Assembly: GCA_040285825.1 (NCBI GenBank)
Contig: JAUPSS010000010.1
Coordinates: 992,001 to 1,056,000 of the forward strand
DNA length: 64,000 nt
Reading direction: 5' to 3'
DNA from: Eukaryota sp. TZLM1-RC
Taxonomy: Eukaryota; Metamonada: BaSk clade
Within the stretch, counting starts at the first letter, position 1. Each line of letters starts with the position of its first letter. Under the pieces are notes generated by a model that was not told the origin of the DNA, ran no database searches, and saw only the letters and a program-made list of their open reading frames with translations. The translations under genes were made by a program, and so were the position numbers. Of the stretch, positions 45,880 through 57,081 are shown one piece after another.

Positions 45880-47005
45880 GCGTTTTGAAAATTGATTCTG
45901 CTTTGGAATTACCAGCTGCACGTAAAGCCTAATAATGGAATTAAACCTGATTGTATACACCCAAATTTCATTGGAGAATCTTAATCTCGTTTGTTAGCAT
46001 CGATTGTCTTCGATCGTATCAAAGACAAAGCTTCTGAACATTTGAATCCCTATCAATTTGGAAAACAATTGATGGCGCTTCTGTTACTACTCTTGCTTTT
46101 GATACTTTTTTGAATGTATAGGAAAATAACTTTATTATATTGTTTATTAGATTTAGAAAAACATATTAAATTTTTCATGCTTAAAATTTGCTACACTGGG
46201 GGAATAACCCACATTTTGAGATCTTGTGCTCCTTCCATAGCATTAGACTTGTCGTGCCTTAATTTCATTGAGAACAGAATTATTTGCTGAGTAATTGGAT
46301 GTAGAACCTGGAATGTTGAAAAGTCACTTATTTTCTTCAGCAAATTTGGGCGGTATTGGATTTACTAAATCTTCTATTTTGTGTCAATCAGCATTTTTGG
46401 ACAGAGGCAAGAATTTTATTTATGAATTTTTTCGTAGATTTCCTGAATATTCTCTGTTTGTTAGTTCCCATTTGTAGTCCATATTTGAATGAGTTATCTT
46501 GTGAACTTGATAGATTGCCACCACACATTTGGGGTAAATGTTTCCCCCAATCAATTCAAGAAATTCCGAACCGATCTCTTTTTAATTTACAGTTTTGCTG
46601 TAAAAAGTTTCAACATAAATTGTCAAAGATTTTTGAAAGCTTGGATTTTGATGTTAGACTTGGCTTGGCCAAGAAAGAGAATCCCGCTTTTGCAAATCTT
46701 TTACCAGATATGTGTGATAGTACTTCTTCTGCCTTAGTAATAACAACTCCTCAAGTTTATGGTACTCTCTCAACTGATTCTGCTTGGACATTTCGTTCCT
46801 TTATCTGGCCTGATTATTTGCCCCATAATTTAATTTGTAAATGTTCTTGCAAAATTACAATTACTCATTTGTCAAATTGTAAACATTTCATTACTTTTAA
46901 AAGCAAGGTTCACGAAGCTGTAAGAGACCAATTATATTGTATGTGTAAGTCTCATAGAAGTGTTTTTGTTTTGGGAGAGATGGATTATTTAGATGTTGAT
47001 TTATA
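45880..47005 (+). mobile_element. Family C non-LTR retroelement fragment
   Basis: Starts with decayed RT (VFDRIKDKASEHLNPYQFG near 46010), then LFSSANLGGIGFTKSS, the long frame 46356-47006 with FDVRLGLAKKENPAFANLL, and the Cys/His knuckle CKCSCKITITHLSNCKHF. It ends before the endonuclease-like region. At least two frameshifts. Confidence 0.83.
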
Positions 47006-47071
47006 GGTTCTTAATAAAATTGATAAAATCAAAAAGGAATTTGCACTATTTATCATTAATCCAAACAATAT

Positions 47072-47371
47072 ATGCCCATACCACCTCACCAACTAGATCT
47101 TCTCACCAATGATGAACTTCTTGAAAGCATTGTAAAACTCAAAAATTACATTACCCAGTTGGAAAGCGTTCAGCAGGATGTTGACAATGTAGACACCAAC
47201 CTCGCTGAATTCGAATCCCTTTACAACAGTTTTGGAGCTTCCCCAAAGCTCGCAGCCTTATTAGACACCTTCCCTGACCTTCCCAGGCTTCCACCTCCTC
47301 CTAGTCTGGGTACAAGCGAGAAACCTTTCTTATCTCTTCCATCTGTTTTGGTGAAGAATGATGAGAAATAG
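47072..47371 (+). CDS. Small hypothetical protein
   Basis: 99 aa. The N-terminal half is helical and amphipathic (LLTNDELLESIVKLKNYITQLE), followed by another short helix and a Pro-rich tail (LPRLPPPPSLG). No family recognised. It ends 200 nt before the next plus-strand gene, with AATAAA-type sequence between. Codon use is that of a normal gene, and the clean start and tail favour a real gene. Confidence 0.55.
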   Translation: MPIPPHQLDLLTNDELLESIVKLKNYITQLESVQQDVDNVDTNLAEFESLYNSFGASPKLAALLDTFPDLPRLPPPPSLGTSEKPFLSLPSVLVKNDEK

Positions 47372-47571
47372 TTTATAATGTGAATTGAAGTTGTTATCCA
47401 TTAGTTTATTCTTACTTGTACTTTCTTCATCCAACGCCGTCTTTGGCACTTTTGTTTGATTGTTTACACCTTTTTGTTTTGTAAATTATTTCAACCTTTA
47501 GGGTTTCAATAAAAAGATATCCTCATGTATACCAACTATTCCAATCTATATGTTTATTAATACATCTCAAA

Positions 47572-48270
47572 ATGACACTAACACGATTCATTGTAACAAT
47601 CTCTGTAGTCACTCTCCTCGTTACAATCAACTATCTAGCTCCCACCTATGAGGTCAATGTTGAGAAGCAAGACGAAGGTTCTGTTCATGAACCAGCTGAT
47701 TATTTAGAAATACTGGAGAAATTATCTCTTGTTTCAACAAAAACACTTGAACAGTTACATAGGCAACTCGATCAAGAAGATTCCACGTCACAATACCCAG
47801 TGACGAACCTGCCAATGCTGGTGAAACCTACAGATCATAAGAAGCACGGATCACTAAAGGGTGTCCAAGATGTAGGAAAGGTCGCAGAGAACGTAGAAGT
47901 GGCGTTGCTGAAGCCACTGTTTTGGGTTGATAGTAAGGTAAATGGAGATGTTTATTCAGATGAAGTACCACTCAACGGAGTAGTTGTCAGTTTGGCACAA
48001 AATTTTGGGACAGAGCCTGTTACGATCTCTCTTGATCTCTATCTACTTCAAGGAGAAGCAGTGGTTTATTTAAAAGATCATTCTACAGTAGTAGAAATTG
48101 GGGGAAATACTTCAAAGGAAACGGTACTAACATTCACTAATGGTCCATTGGTAGAAAAAGTCAAGAGTTATCACGCCGTTTTAGTCAGATGTAGGCTTGT
48201 TGATGGCCAAAGAGAAGGAGTTTGGTTGAAAAATTACAACAGTGTTGCATTTGTAAATCATCTGAATTAA
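47572..48270 (+). CDS. Secreted or type II membrane protein, unknown
   Basis: 232 aa. An N-terminal hydrophobic segment (TRFIVTISVVTLLVTINYLA) serves as signal peptide or anchor. After a charged helical region (about 30-110), residues about 115-230 are beta-rich: FWVDSKVNGDVYSDEVPLNGVV, TISLDLYLLQGEAVVYLKD and VDGQREGVWLKNY. No family recognised. It is the intact partner of the pseudogene at 2505-2755 and lies 5' of peroxiredoxin copy 2 in the duplicated block. Confidence 0.7.
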   Translation: MTLTRFIVTISVVTLLVTINYLAPTYEVNVEKQDEGSVHEPADYLEILEKLSLVSTKTLEQLHRQLDQEDSTSQYPVTNLPMLVKPTDHKKHGSLKGVQDVGKVAENVEVALLKPLFWVDSKVNGDVYSDEVPLNGVVVSLAQNFGTEPVTISLDLYLLQGEAVVYLKDHSTVVEIGGNTSKETVLTFTNGPLVEKVKSYHAVLVRCRLVDGQREGVWLKNYNSVAFVNHLN

Positions 48271-48714
48271 AATTGGCAAAATAAATCTCTATTTATTGGA
48301 AAAAACCATCCTGACCTATTGAAATGACATAGATAATGTAAACATGTACTCGGATTTGTTGACCAATCAGGAATGATTCAATTCAACACCAATTAGTATC
48401 ACTGTGCAACAATTTCGGACAGTCAATGTAGAAGTGATTAAGGCAATCAAATTCCATTCTATTTCATTCTACCAATCAATTAATCTATGCAATGAACCAC
48501 AGTTACAATGTTGATAATTATTGATATGTAATGTGTTGTTGTGGATGATTAGTAAATGCAGTACAGAAAACAGAAACTGAGTCTTTGCGTATGACCATAA
48601 ACCGATCCAACTCGGGTGGGAGTATTGAGACAATTCCTTGAATATAGTGGAAATTTTCATTTCATTAATGCTATTTACAAAACTATTCATAGAACTTCTC
48701 CACTTAGCAAAATA
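48271..48714. other. Intergenic, no gene seen
   Basis: Spacer downstream of the 232-aa gene up to the inserted family B element. Confidence 0.4.
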
Positions 48715-49740
48715 AATTCAGAACTAATGGGACGAAATTCATTGACACAAGATTTCCTCTACAAAATCTTGATCTGCTTGATGTCTAGCTAAAGCTTCTC
48801 TTATTCGCTTGAAAAACCGAGGCAATCTATCAATAATGGCAAATTGAATGCGAGAGCGTCATAAAAAGATATCAAATCTTTTCATTGTTTTTTTGAACCT
48901 TTTTTGGAAATCGTTCAAAAAGGTTATTACTTCTACTGATGTTCTTACGTTTATAGAATAAGAGAAAGCAATGAAAGCAAGTTGTGTATTTCTTTCAGCA
49001 TCAACTTCTTCAGTATTTTTGTCATATTTTCTATTTTTTCCCTTGGCTTTGAATTCAAGAGCATCTACAGGATTAAGATTTCTTCTTTGAACCGAAGTGT
49101 CATTTGCAACATTACAGGAGACAAAGTCAACAACAGCTTCAGAGTTCTGAATTGAATTACAGTATTTATCACCTCTGTCATCAGAACCAAAATTATTCAG
49201 AGACAGTCTTTTTTCCAGCAGAGGCTCTTTCATACACTATATGCTTGCAGTTCATGACATATTGAAAACAGTGTCTCTAACAGCATCATGTAATGAAGAA
49301 CGATAAGTTATCAATTTGGAACAATCCAGAGCATGTCGCAAAGTGAGCTGAGGTGAATTCGAACAAATTCATTTTTCTTTTGATAATAATTGATTAATGG
49401 GGATATTCAAATATAATTGCAGTTTTGTTACAAAAGCTTCATTCGTGGCACACAATTCAAATCTTCGTGAAACAATGGTTACAAAAAACGAAGAATCTGA
49501 TGACTGGTTTTCACAAACACTCTTTTCCGATAACAATGAGTGAAGATCTTGATTTAAAAGCAGCCGAGCTGCATACATTAGTATAAAGATCATTTTCATA
49601 CATTCCAGTCAATTGTTTCTGTAATGTTCGAAGAGAGTAGATTAAATTTATGAGATTCTTTTCCGGTATAATACCATTCATGAAATTGAACACATTCCCT
49701 GTTTTGGTCTTGAATTTAGAATTTATCATACATAAGCATT
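48715..49740 (-). mobile_element. Family B retroelement fragment inside the duplicated block
   Basis: From the shared 3' tail (AACTAATGGGACGAA) the minus strand follows the 15305 element through VVDFVSCNVANDTSVQRR, an altered Cys/His region and EKSVCENQSSDSSFFVTIVSRRFELC, to about 49740. It is broken by frameshifts. It separates the 232-aa gene from peroxiredoxin copy 2 and has no counterpart in the other copy of the block. Confidence 0.85.
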
Positions 49741-49934
49741 GTGCAGTGAGTTGGTGACTTGCCCAACAAATCGTACTTTTTCTCCTGAAGTGGAGACACA
49801 GGGAAAATCATGGCAATTAATTAGTGTACAATAACCGATGACTGATTGAGGATACAGTTGTTGGGACAACCTTGTTCTTTTAAGAGCAATTTCTTCCATT
49901 TTCAAATAAGGAAATCAATGAGATGACGCATTGG
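49741..49934. other. Short intergenic piece with a 57-codon ORF
   Basis: The minus strand has an ORF 49726-49899 (MEEIALKRTRLSQQ...) of unknown meaning, sitting between the retroelement and the peroxiredoxin promoter. Confidence 0.25.
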
Positions 49935-49941
49935 TGACTCA
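49935..49941 (+). promoter_or_regulatory. AP-1/GCN4-like TGACTCA box upstream of peroxiredoxin copy 2
   Basis: TGACTCA, 79 nt before the ATG, the same spacing as in copy 1. The flanking sequence (ACTCATCA, then TGACCCTT, then GTTTCCGTTT) is also shared between the two copies. Confidence 0.4.
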
Positions 49942-50019
49942 TCAGTTTTGTGACCCTTCAAAAAGAAAGTTTCCGTTTTCAGAGCTAATTTGTTTGTCGC
50001 ATCGTCTTCTGTATTTCTC

Positions 50020-50712
50020 ATGTCCTGCTGTAGTTCCAAAACCCAATGCTGTCAATGCTGCTGTGAAGCTCCTGTTCAAGCAGTCTGTAACTCCGCTGTT
50101 GTTCCTCTTGTTGGAAACAAGGGTAGGTGAAGCACGTCGATTCTGACCACAGCTCCCGATTTCAAGCTCCAGGCCTACCATCAACACAACTTCAAGGAGA
50201 TTTCCCTTGCCGATTTTAAGGGAAAGTGGGTCATCATAGTTGCTTATCCTCTTGATTTCACTTTTGTTTGCCCTACTGAACTGCTTGCCTACAATGACAT
50301 GCTTGCTGAGTTTGAAAAGAACAACTGTGCTGTCTTGGGTATCTCCACTGATTCCCATTTCTGTCACATGAACTGGTGTATGCAGCCACGTAGCCAAGGT
50401 GGTCTTGGTGAAGATTTCAAACTTCCTATGCTTGCTGATGTTAATCACGACTGGGGTCGCAAATACCGTTGCCTTGTCCCCAATGAGGGTGTTCTGTTGA
50501 GAACTCTTGTCATGATTGATGACGAAGGCATTGTCAGACACGAAACTACCAACGATCTTTCTGTTGGCCGTTCTCCTAATGAGTCTCTTCGTCTGCTCAA
50601 GGCTTTCCAACATTCCAAGAAACACGGCACTGTTTGCCCTGCTAACTTTGACGAAGGTGCCCCCGATATTGATCCCTCCAAGCCTCAAGAATACTTTTCT
50701 AAACAAAAGTAA
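50020..50712 (+). CDS. Typical 2-Cys peroxiredoxin, copy 2 (two exons)
   Basis: Exons 50020..50122 and 50153..50712 with a 30-nt intron (GTAGGT...CACAG) at the same position and phase as in copy 1; 220 aa. C74 (FVCPTE), the resolving Cys in GTVCPANF, GGLG and C-terminal EYF are all present. The leader is MSCCSSKTQCCQCCC, against QS instead of KT in copy 1; the rest of the protein is almost identical. Both copies are intact and share promoter sequence, so both are probably expressed, or one is very recent. Confidence 0.93.
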
Positions 50713-51240
50713 GTTGTGTATCATTTTGTGAATAAATAATTTTCCTGAGTAACCAATTTCTCATCAACTTGAACAGTTAATAAAATTTATAGTGCCCACA
50801 ATGAACAACGAATTTTGTCTTCTTTTGAGGTCAAAAACCAAAGAAATGTTTATCAATATCAACTTGATCAAATATTATATTGTGACATTTCTTCATTATT
50901 TGGGGTAAGAATATAACAATTCATTTTGTAGATCTAATGACCTATTTTTCAAGGTGTCAATCATGCAATATCACAATAAGCATTAATATTAGAAAAACAA
51001 CACTGAACCATCCTGGTACATCTTGGAGATTTTTAAAGCAGTCTATTGTTTCAACAAAAAACCTGACTGACCACAATTACTAAAATTTACGGTGCTACAA
51101 TCTCTCGATTGATGTTATTATAACTACAATCGCTGCTACTTAATTCCAGTGACCCCTTTCAAATAATTGTTGTTCATACAAAAATAGTTTACTAACATGC
51201 AATAGAAGCCTTCAAACGAGACTAGCTTATAAGAATGGTG
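50713..51240. other. Intergenic, no gene seen
   Basis: AT-rich spacer between peroxiredoxin copy 2 and the Fanzor fragment. Confidence 0.45.
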
Positions 51241-52372
51241 GGAAATTCCTATTTTCGTGTGGAATAATTACAAAAAACTATCCACTACACAGACACTGAG
51301 GTCTTTCATTGCCACTCATTCTAGCTTCAGCAATTGAAAACATATTCAGACAAGCCAGCATATTTCTAGTGAAAATCTTTGTTGAGCCTTTGTTACTGAA
51401 TTTACAACTCACACTGTTACAAGCTAATAATCCATGACATGTAGTAACAGGATTCTTTTCTCTCTTATAGCACCTGGGATTTGTTACTCTCAAAAACGTA
51501 GTAACCTTTTCAAAACAAACAGGACATTTTGCTGAAGTGAAAGCTTCATTAATCATCAATACTTCAAATCCATTTCTTTTCAGAAATTGAATCCATCCAA
51601 TGCCTCGAGTAGGTCTCTGATGTTTCCAATCCTTCGAACCTTTTTTACCATAATCACCCACTAGTGTTGGTGCCTTTTGGATTGCCAAAATTCTCAACAA
51701 TTTTTTAACAACCAACTTTCAGTCTTTTGCTTGCTAATCAAAGCTTGTATTTTATGAATGCTCCACAAGTCAAGACTATAAAAGTCAATTGTCAAAAAAA
51801 ACTGGGCGAAATTTGGTTGTCATTTCGTTAGACTGTATCATTAGGTTCCTATCGTGATCTACCTCAGTGTACTTTGTCACCCATCGTTTTTGCTTTTCAT
51901 TCATTCTACTTTTCAAAGACCAGGACATCTGAGTCATTCTCAACCATTTGAATTTCTTGTCTTGATTCATCACCCGACTATTTCTTTGCTGTTCAGGTTC
52001 ATGCTCGGGCACCATGGCTAATTTTTGATCCATTTTTTACTACCAAAATACAATAAATCACGTTTTTCAAAATCACAAGCAACAATTCGTTTGTCTTAAA
52101 AAATATCAACATCAACGTCATCAATAAAAAAATAGGCAATACTAGCCTTGTTGTCTGGCTTACATTTCTGACCTTGTAAATTCCGACGAACAAATTCCAC
52201 TGCAATATTAAATCCATCTGTGTGAATAATGTTGTTGAATTTATAGCTCTTCTGTTTGAACATTGGTTGGTTTAAATCGAGAATATAAGACCAAAAGTCA
52301 AATTGCTAAGGTGTTTGGAATTTCATAATTTGGGCTAGTGTATTGGACATTTTCAACATCTGTGTAGGTGAG
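51241..52372 (-). pseudogene. Fanzor C-terminal half, internally deleted
   Basis: Homologous to about 8630-9856 of the first Fanzor. It has lost RuvC-I residues (the DPGKRD codons now read DFEKRD), keeps MNQDKKFKWLRMTQMSW, lacks the segment equivalent to about 9178-9255, and has one extra T in a T run near 51795 that shifts the frame. The last frame (51278-51715) reads LVGDYGKKGSKDW, GIGWIQFLKRNGFEVLMINEAFTSAKCPVC and the zinc ribbon. Its 5' border is near 52372. Confidence 0.83.
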
Positions 52373-52692
52373 TTGTTTTTGTAGGTGGGTGTTCACCGTA
52401 TTTTTACTGTTCAACGAAATTCCTTCTTCCCTCTTTTATATTATTGTGTTTTAATCTAAGAATTTGGCATACTCTGAATTCAGAAGAAAATCATTTTTCC
52501 AGTTTTGGTAACATCAGAAGTAATTAAATCTACATTGATTGACTGTTTTCTATCCGATTGAAATAAATACTGGGTCTTGCATCAAGTCCCACTCAGCATT
52601 TGAAACGTCACTTTATCACCATTCAGGTCAAACAACAATATGACAAAATTTACAAACAAATACGGTATTTGAAATACCCATTCAAATGAACA
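52373..52692. other. Intergenic, no gene seen
   Basis: Spacer of 320 nt holding the 3' flank of the secreted-protein gene. Confidence 0.4.
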
Positions 52693-53514
52693 CTAATATC
52701 TAGCTTCAGGACCAACAACAAAGATCACACGTAGGGTAACTGTATCATCCTTGACCGAATCACGTTTAGTTGATATTGAATGATAAGAAAGATCATCTGA
52801 CAACTTCGTGATGTGAGCGTAATAGCGACCGCCTTCCAATACTGCAGAGAAAAGAAACCCAATTCCGGTTTCTTCAGTTTCGTAATGAACAGTAAAACTG
52901 ACTGGAAAAGGTTCTTCACGGTACCAGGCGACTTCTGAATCTTCGGGCTTGACGTATCCAGGAAAGAATGAACGAGATAATTCCCGGGACTCGACTTTTC
53001 GAAGAATTAAAGCTTCTTTGTATTGGTTTCGAATGTTGAAGAAATAACTTGGAGGTTTAGATTCGTCAACACTGTTGATCGTATTGAGATATGGCAACTT
53101 AAACAGTTCATATCCCAAATATATCTTTACAGACTTATCTGCAGCATGAGGAAAGAGCATGCATCCAATGTGCTCAGCACTGTATGTAAGTACTGCTTGT
53201 CTATCTACAACTGGCCTATTGCTGCTATGGGTACTATGGAATCGAAACGTGGCAGTATGATCGGGATACTTTTTGTTCTGAGTAACATTGTAGGTGACGT
53301 GGCCGAAGAAAGCATCCTTAGTCCAGCCTAATCCGTATGACGAGGAGAAGTCGAAGCGATCAACAGGTGTAGGATCAAAATAACCCTGGAGTGGTTGGAG
53401 CTTTTCAAGCACCAATACTCCTTCCAAATTGGATGAGACGAGGTACGGTACAACATGCGCATGAGAACATACCAGAAGCAACAAAACCGAAAGAAATGGT
53501 AAGACCTTCAGCAT
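52693..53514 (-). CDS. Secreted protein of unknown family
   Basis: 273 aa with a clear signal peptide (MLKVLPFLSVLLLLVCSHAH). The mature part is beta-rich with many aromatic residues (FDFSSSYGLGWTKDAFFGHVTYNV, YHSISTKRDSVKDDTVTLRVIFVV) and few Cys. No C-terminal anchor. No family recognised. Single exon; a candidate cell-surface or lumenal protein. Confidence 0.7.
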   Translation of the reverse strand: MLKVLPFLSVLLLLVCSHAHVVPYLVSSNLEGVLVLEKLQPLQGYFDPTPVDRFDFSSSYGLGWTKDAFFGHVTYNVTQNKKYPDHTATFRFHSTHSSNRPVVDRQAVLTYSAEHIGCMLFPHAADKSVKIYLGYELFKLPYLNTINSVDESKPPSYFFNIRNQYKEALILRKVESRELSRSFFPGYVKPEDSEVAWYREEPFPVSFTVHYETEETGIGFLFSAVLEGGRYYAHITKLSDDLSYHSISTKRDSVKDDTVTLRVIFVVGPEARY

Positions 53515-54009
53515 TGTTGTTGTTGATGTTGAAAAAACGAGAAGTCGATGATCCGATCAATCTGCTATTTTGACTCTACACCAATCTGAGCTTCAGAAGA
53601 ACATTGAATTCATCAATTATTAGTTAAACACGATCGGGGGCTATCCATAAGTACTTAGATAAATTTAGGGAGAGTTGTTGAATAATAAAACCGCTTGGAA
53701 TAGATACCTCGCAATACAAGCATTCAAACTTTATTAACTACATGTAACTCCTTGACGGAACCGAAAATGCCTGAATGCAGTGAGCGTAGTGCTTATAGTT
53801 TAAGACTGTCAGAATTACCACTAAGCTGTTAGTCTAAAGGAATCTATTGACCATTGTCTACTTTGACTTACAAGTTAAAATAACCCTGTTATCTGTCACT
53901 TGTGTAACATCAACAAAATCGGAAGTTCAAAAAGGAATGAATTTTCAGAAAACATACACGATATTGATTGATTTTTGGTTTTTGCTGAATTCAAAAACAA
54001 ATAGAAATA
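53515..54009. other. Intergenic, no gene seen
   Basis: Upstream region of the secreted-protein gene; no ORF of note. Confidence 0.4.
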
Positions 54010-54580
54010 GAAATATCATACAAACAAGTTAAACTTCACATCCTCAAAACCTGCATCTTCAAAATCGAAATGATGAGTTACTAAAGATTCTGAAAATTTA
54101 CCAAAAGAAGAAAGTGAATCAGAAATCAGTTTCACCATTGCCTTAAAAATAGAAAATACAATCCTTTTTTGCCAGAAAACACGACTGAAAGCTCTTTTGG
54201 TCGTTTCCTTTACAATTAGACTGTAGTCCTCAAGGAATGCCACAGCAGACGTACCTGAAAAATTGACCATATGAAAAAGACATGGAGATAGATTGTATTG
54301 GGCATGAGAATTTTCCTCAATAGAAACAATAGGTTTTGCGTTTTGAGCAATTTTGTATTCACCTCCAGCAACAAAAGACCTAGCGACAACTGAATTAATG
54401 AAATGTTCATGAGAAGAATTGCAAGGGTCAATAGATAAAATAAGTATACTACTGGAGCGTTCATGTAAGCTTAGAACTACCAAATCCCCTCTACTCCGAC
54501 CCATAGAAGCTTTATTGTAGCGCGCACTATCAATATTGGGGTTTAAGAGAATTAATTTTGAAAACAGTGGACTGCCGTAT
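54010..54580 (-). mobile_element. Family C retroelement 3'-end fragment
   Basis: The minus strand gives SRGDLVVLSLHERSSSILILSIDPCNSS, SHAQYNLSPCLF, FWQKRIVFSIFKAMVKLISDSLSSFGKFSESL: the endonuclease-like region and conserved C-terminus of family C in one open frame. Confidence 0.85.
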
Positions 54581-54876
54581 TAAACAATGTTTCTTTTGGT
54601 GATTTATTGAACTCACCAAATTTGATTTTCCATCCCAATTTCCCAAATTAACACAAGCTGTTACAGCCAAGTGATAAATTTGATATTAAGATTGAAGATG
54701 CAGTTTTACCAACTCAAGTAAAAAACACTCAACCACGTTGTTTCATTGATAAAGTTTGTTGAAGGGTTTTCTTGATTTGAAATTGTTACAAAAGTTGCGG
54801 GGCAGGAGACAACTAGTAATTAGTGTACTACTGAAATATAGAGAAAAAATAACTTTATAAAAATAATAATAATACA

Positions 54877-55887
54877 TCAATAAAAAACTGTTCGAGTCCT
54901 ATGGGTAAGAGCTCTATTTTCGCTGGTCTCGGAAGTTTCCTTTGCCAAATCCCATAAATAAAAATCAATCAAAACTGATGGAAGACTTTCATTGACTTTT
55001 TCCTCTATTTTCTGACGTACCATCTCCACGGCATGAATAGCACAACCTCGAATCTCACACTCTTGGGTCGAGCCATGTACCAAAAGCTTCCCACTCGACA
55101 AAACATTCTTTAGCTCAAAAGTATAGCTCAAAATGCCTATGCTGGCAAGAATTTGGGGGACTCTGTAATCAGCAAACATTGTCAGTTCAGATATATCATC
55201 GAATTGAGCAGGTGGTGAGCCACTAAAACAACCCCAGAGATCAGCCACCAAAATTTGGGCACGTTTCATGAAATAGACAACTTCATCACCGAAATGGCAA
55301 GAGTCATTGAAAGAAGGAAACTCGGCAACTACAAGCTGAATCAATTTGATTGCTGATTGATTACACTGGTTCAAAACATTAGTAAAACAGCCCTTGTACT
55401 TTGAGCATAAAATTCCCCCATTTTCATGAAGAATCTCAAGTCGCTCCTCCAACATTGGTATAGGTTTAGAAGAATCAGACGGCCTAAAGACATGGATTAA
55501 CGTCTCCTTGTCTACTTGTGAGTAGTAAGATGGACTTATGATTGGAATGTTTTCATCTAGGGCTCGGTTTAAAGCAGCACAAAGGCCCCAGTATCCCTTT
55601 TGCAGGGTTCCCTTGTAGAGGACGGTGTAGGGGGTGAGATCGTCGTTCCAGAATGAGAAGTTTAGCGAGTCTAGGACAAATATGTAGTTGACAAGGTCGT
55701 TTGTAGTAAGGTGACATGGGTGAAGTTCATGTTCTCTCCACGAGGCAGGAGAGATGTTGCTGGAAATATGAGCCTCTGCAAGAACATTGGCGAGTTCTGT
55801 GACTGATTCTTCATCAATAGAGACGTCTTGTGACCGCTCAGCAATGAGAGCAGCTGATGCTTTGACTTTATCTGTTATAGACACCAT
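54877..55887 (-). CDS. QNG1: Queuosine 5'-phosphate N-glycosylase (queuosine salvage)
   Basis: 336 aa, single exon. Family blocks: FVLDSLNFSFW, YTVLYKGTLQKGYWGLCAALNRALDE, SPSYYSQV, LNQCNQSAI and AQILVADLWGCF, where D216 corresponds to the catalytic aspartate of the family (DUF2419/C9orf64). The enzyme releases queuine from queuosine 5'-phosphate, allowing recycling of the base into tRNAs with GUN anticodons. Its presence implies that the organism takes queuine from food bacteria or recycles its own. Confidence 0.9.
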   Translation of the reverse strand: MVSITDKVKASAALIAERSQDVSIDEESVTELANVLAEAHISSNISPASWREHELHPCHLTTNDLVNYIFVLDSLNFSFWNDDLTPYTVLYKGTLQKGYWGLCAALNRALDENIPIISPSYYSQVDKETLIHVFRPSDSSKPIPMLEERLEILHENGGILCSKYKGCFTNVLNQCNQSAIKLIQLVVAEFPSFNDSCHFGDEVVYFMKRAQILVADLWGCFSGSPPAQFDDISELTMFADYRVPQILASIGILSYTFELKNVLSSGKLLVHGSTQECEIRGCAIHAVEMVRQKIEEKVNESLPSVLIDFYLWDLAKETSETSENRALTHRTRTVFY

Positions 55888-57067
55888 TCTGAACTGTGTG
55901 TTGAGATAGTCCTTATAAGTTGGGGAAAGGATCCAATTCTTTTTTTCTTAATCCCTGGACATTATCCCCTCCCTTTCCATTATTAAACGTTAAATCATCT
56001 TCTGATCTCAACTCTTGTTCTCTTGAGGAGAAATGATTAGCAATAATTGGTAAATTAAATTTAAAAACAATGAAGAACCGGCAATATGAAATGCAAACGC
56101 CATTTGCTCTTCTTCCTCACGAGTTTGTTCGCGCGATTGTTTGTGTCATCCTCCAACTGTAGTTGCTGTGTATTGTTGTTAAAACCAATAATTGTTGACC
56201 AAATCCCAGAAATCTACTCTTTTAAGCGGGTTCAATCTGGAATTTTCGGAATAATATAAACCTATTCATGTACCTATATGATCAAAAATTAATCCACATT
56301 TACTAACATTGTCAGCGTTTCAAATACCATCAAGTTCAGCAATAACAAAAGACTGGTGCAGAATTGCTTTGAAGAATCTTGGATCAACCTCATTTTTAAT
56401 TAACAAGTTTTAAACAAAAGAGTCATTATTGATATAATTTGTTTTATTGATTTAATTTCAAAAATTATGCCAATTATTGTTCTGATTTGTATAGACACCC
56501 CAATTTTGAAAAAACCAATGTTGTTTCATGAATTGATAACCTAAGAATAACAAACATGTTGAACCAATTATCACATGGTATAAGAACAGGAAAATTTTCA
56601 ACAAATAGTCAATATGTTCTAGTAAACATGTTTTCTGCTAAACTATCTCTATTTTTATTGGAAACTTCATCAGATGTGAGCAGCCAACCAAAATCACCAC
56701 TGGCCGTTTGTTAGGAAGAGTCACTTGTCAATTTACCAACAATTGGTATAACAATTTCAATGGTAAGGATTAAAAATCAGAGAACTGACTGGTTTTGGGA
56801 GTATAGAATACTTTTGTGGTAAAATTGTTTGGTGTAGGAAGGGTAGCAACAATAAAATCAATAGTAGATATTTAAGTTTGCTAGAATGGGGGGGGGTGGA
56901 GATTATTGATTCAATTTGATTTCTGATTTTCGGTTGTTGATGGTATTGATCTTATCAAAACACAAAACAAACTTACCTATTGTAAAACTTACCTAATTCC
57001 TTCTCATGATAGGCTATTAGTTTCAGGAAAACTATCGATAATCGACGCTAAACATTTTTTTCTAAAC
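55888..57067. other. 1.2-kb intergenic region, no gene seen
   Basis: AT-rich, with one G8 run near 56889. Only short ORFs without motifs. Confidence 0.45.
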
Positions 57068-57081
57068 AAAAAACGCAATTC
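57068..57081 (+). repeat. Left target-site duplication of the family C insertion
   Basis: AAAAAACGCAATTC, repeated exactly at 58428-58441 on the other side of the element. Confidence 0.65.
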
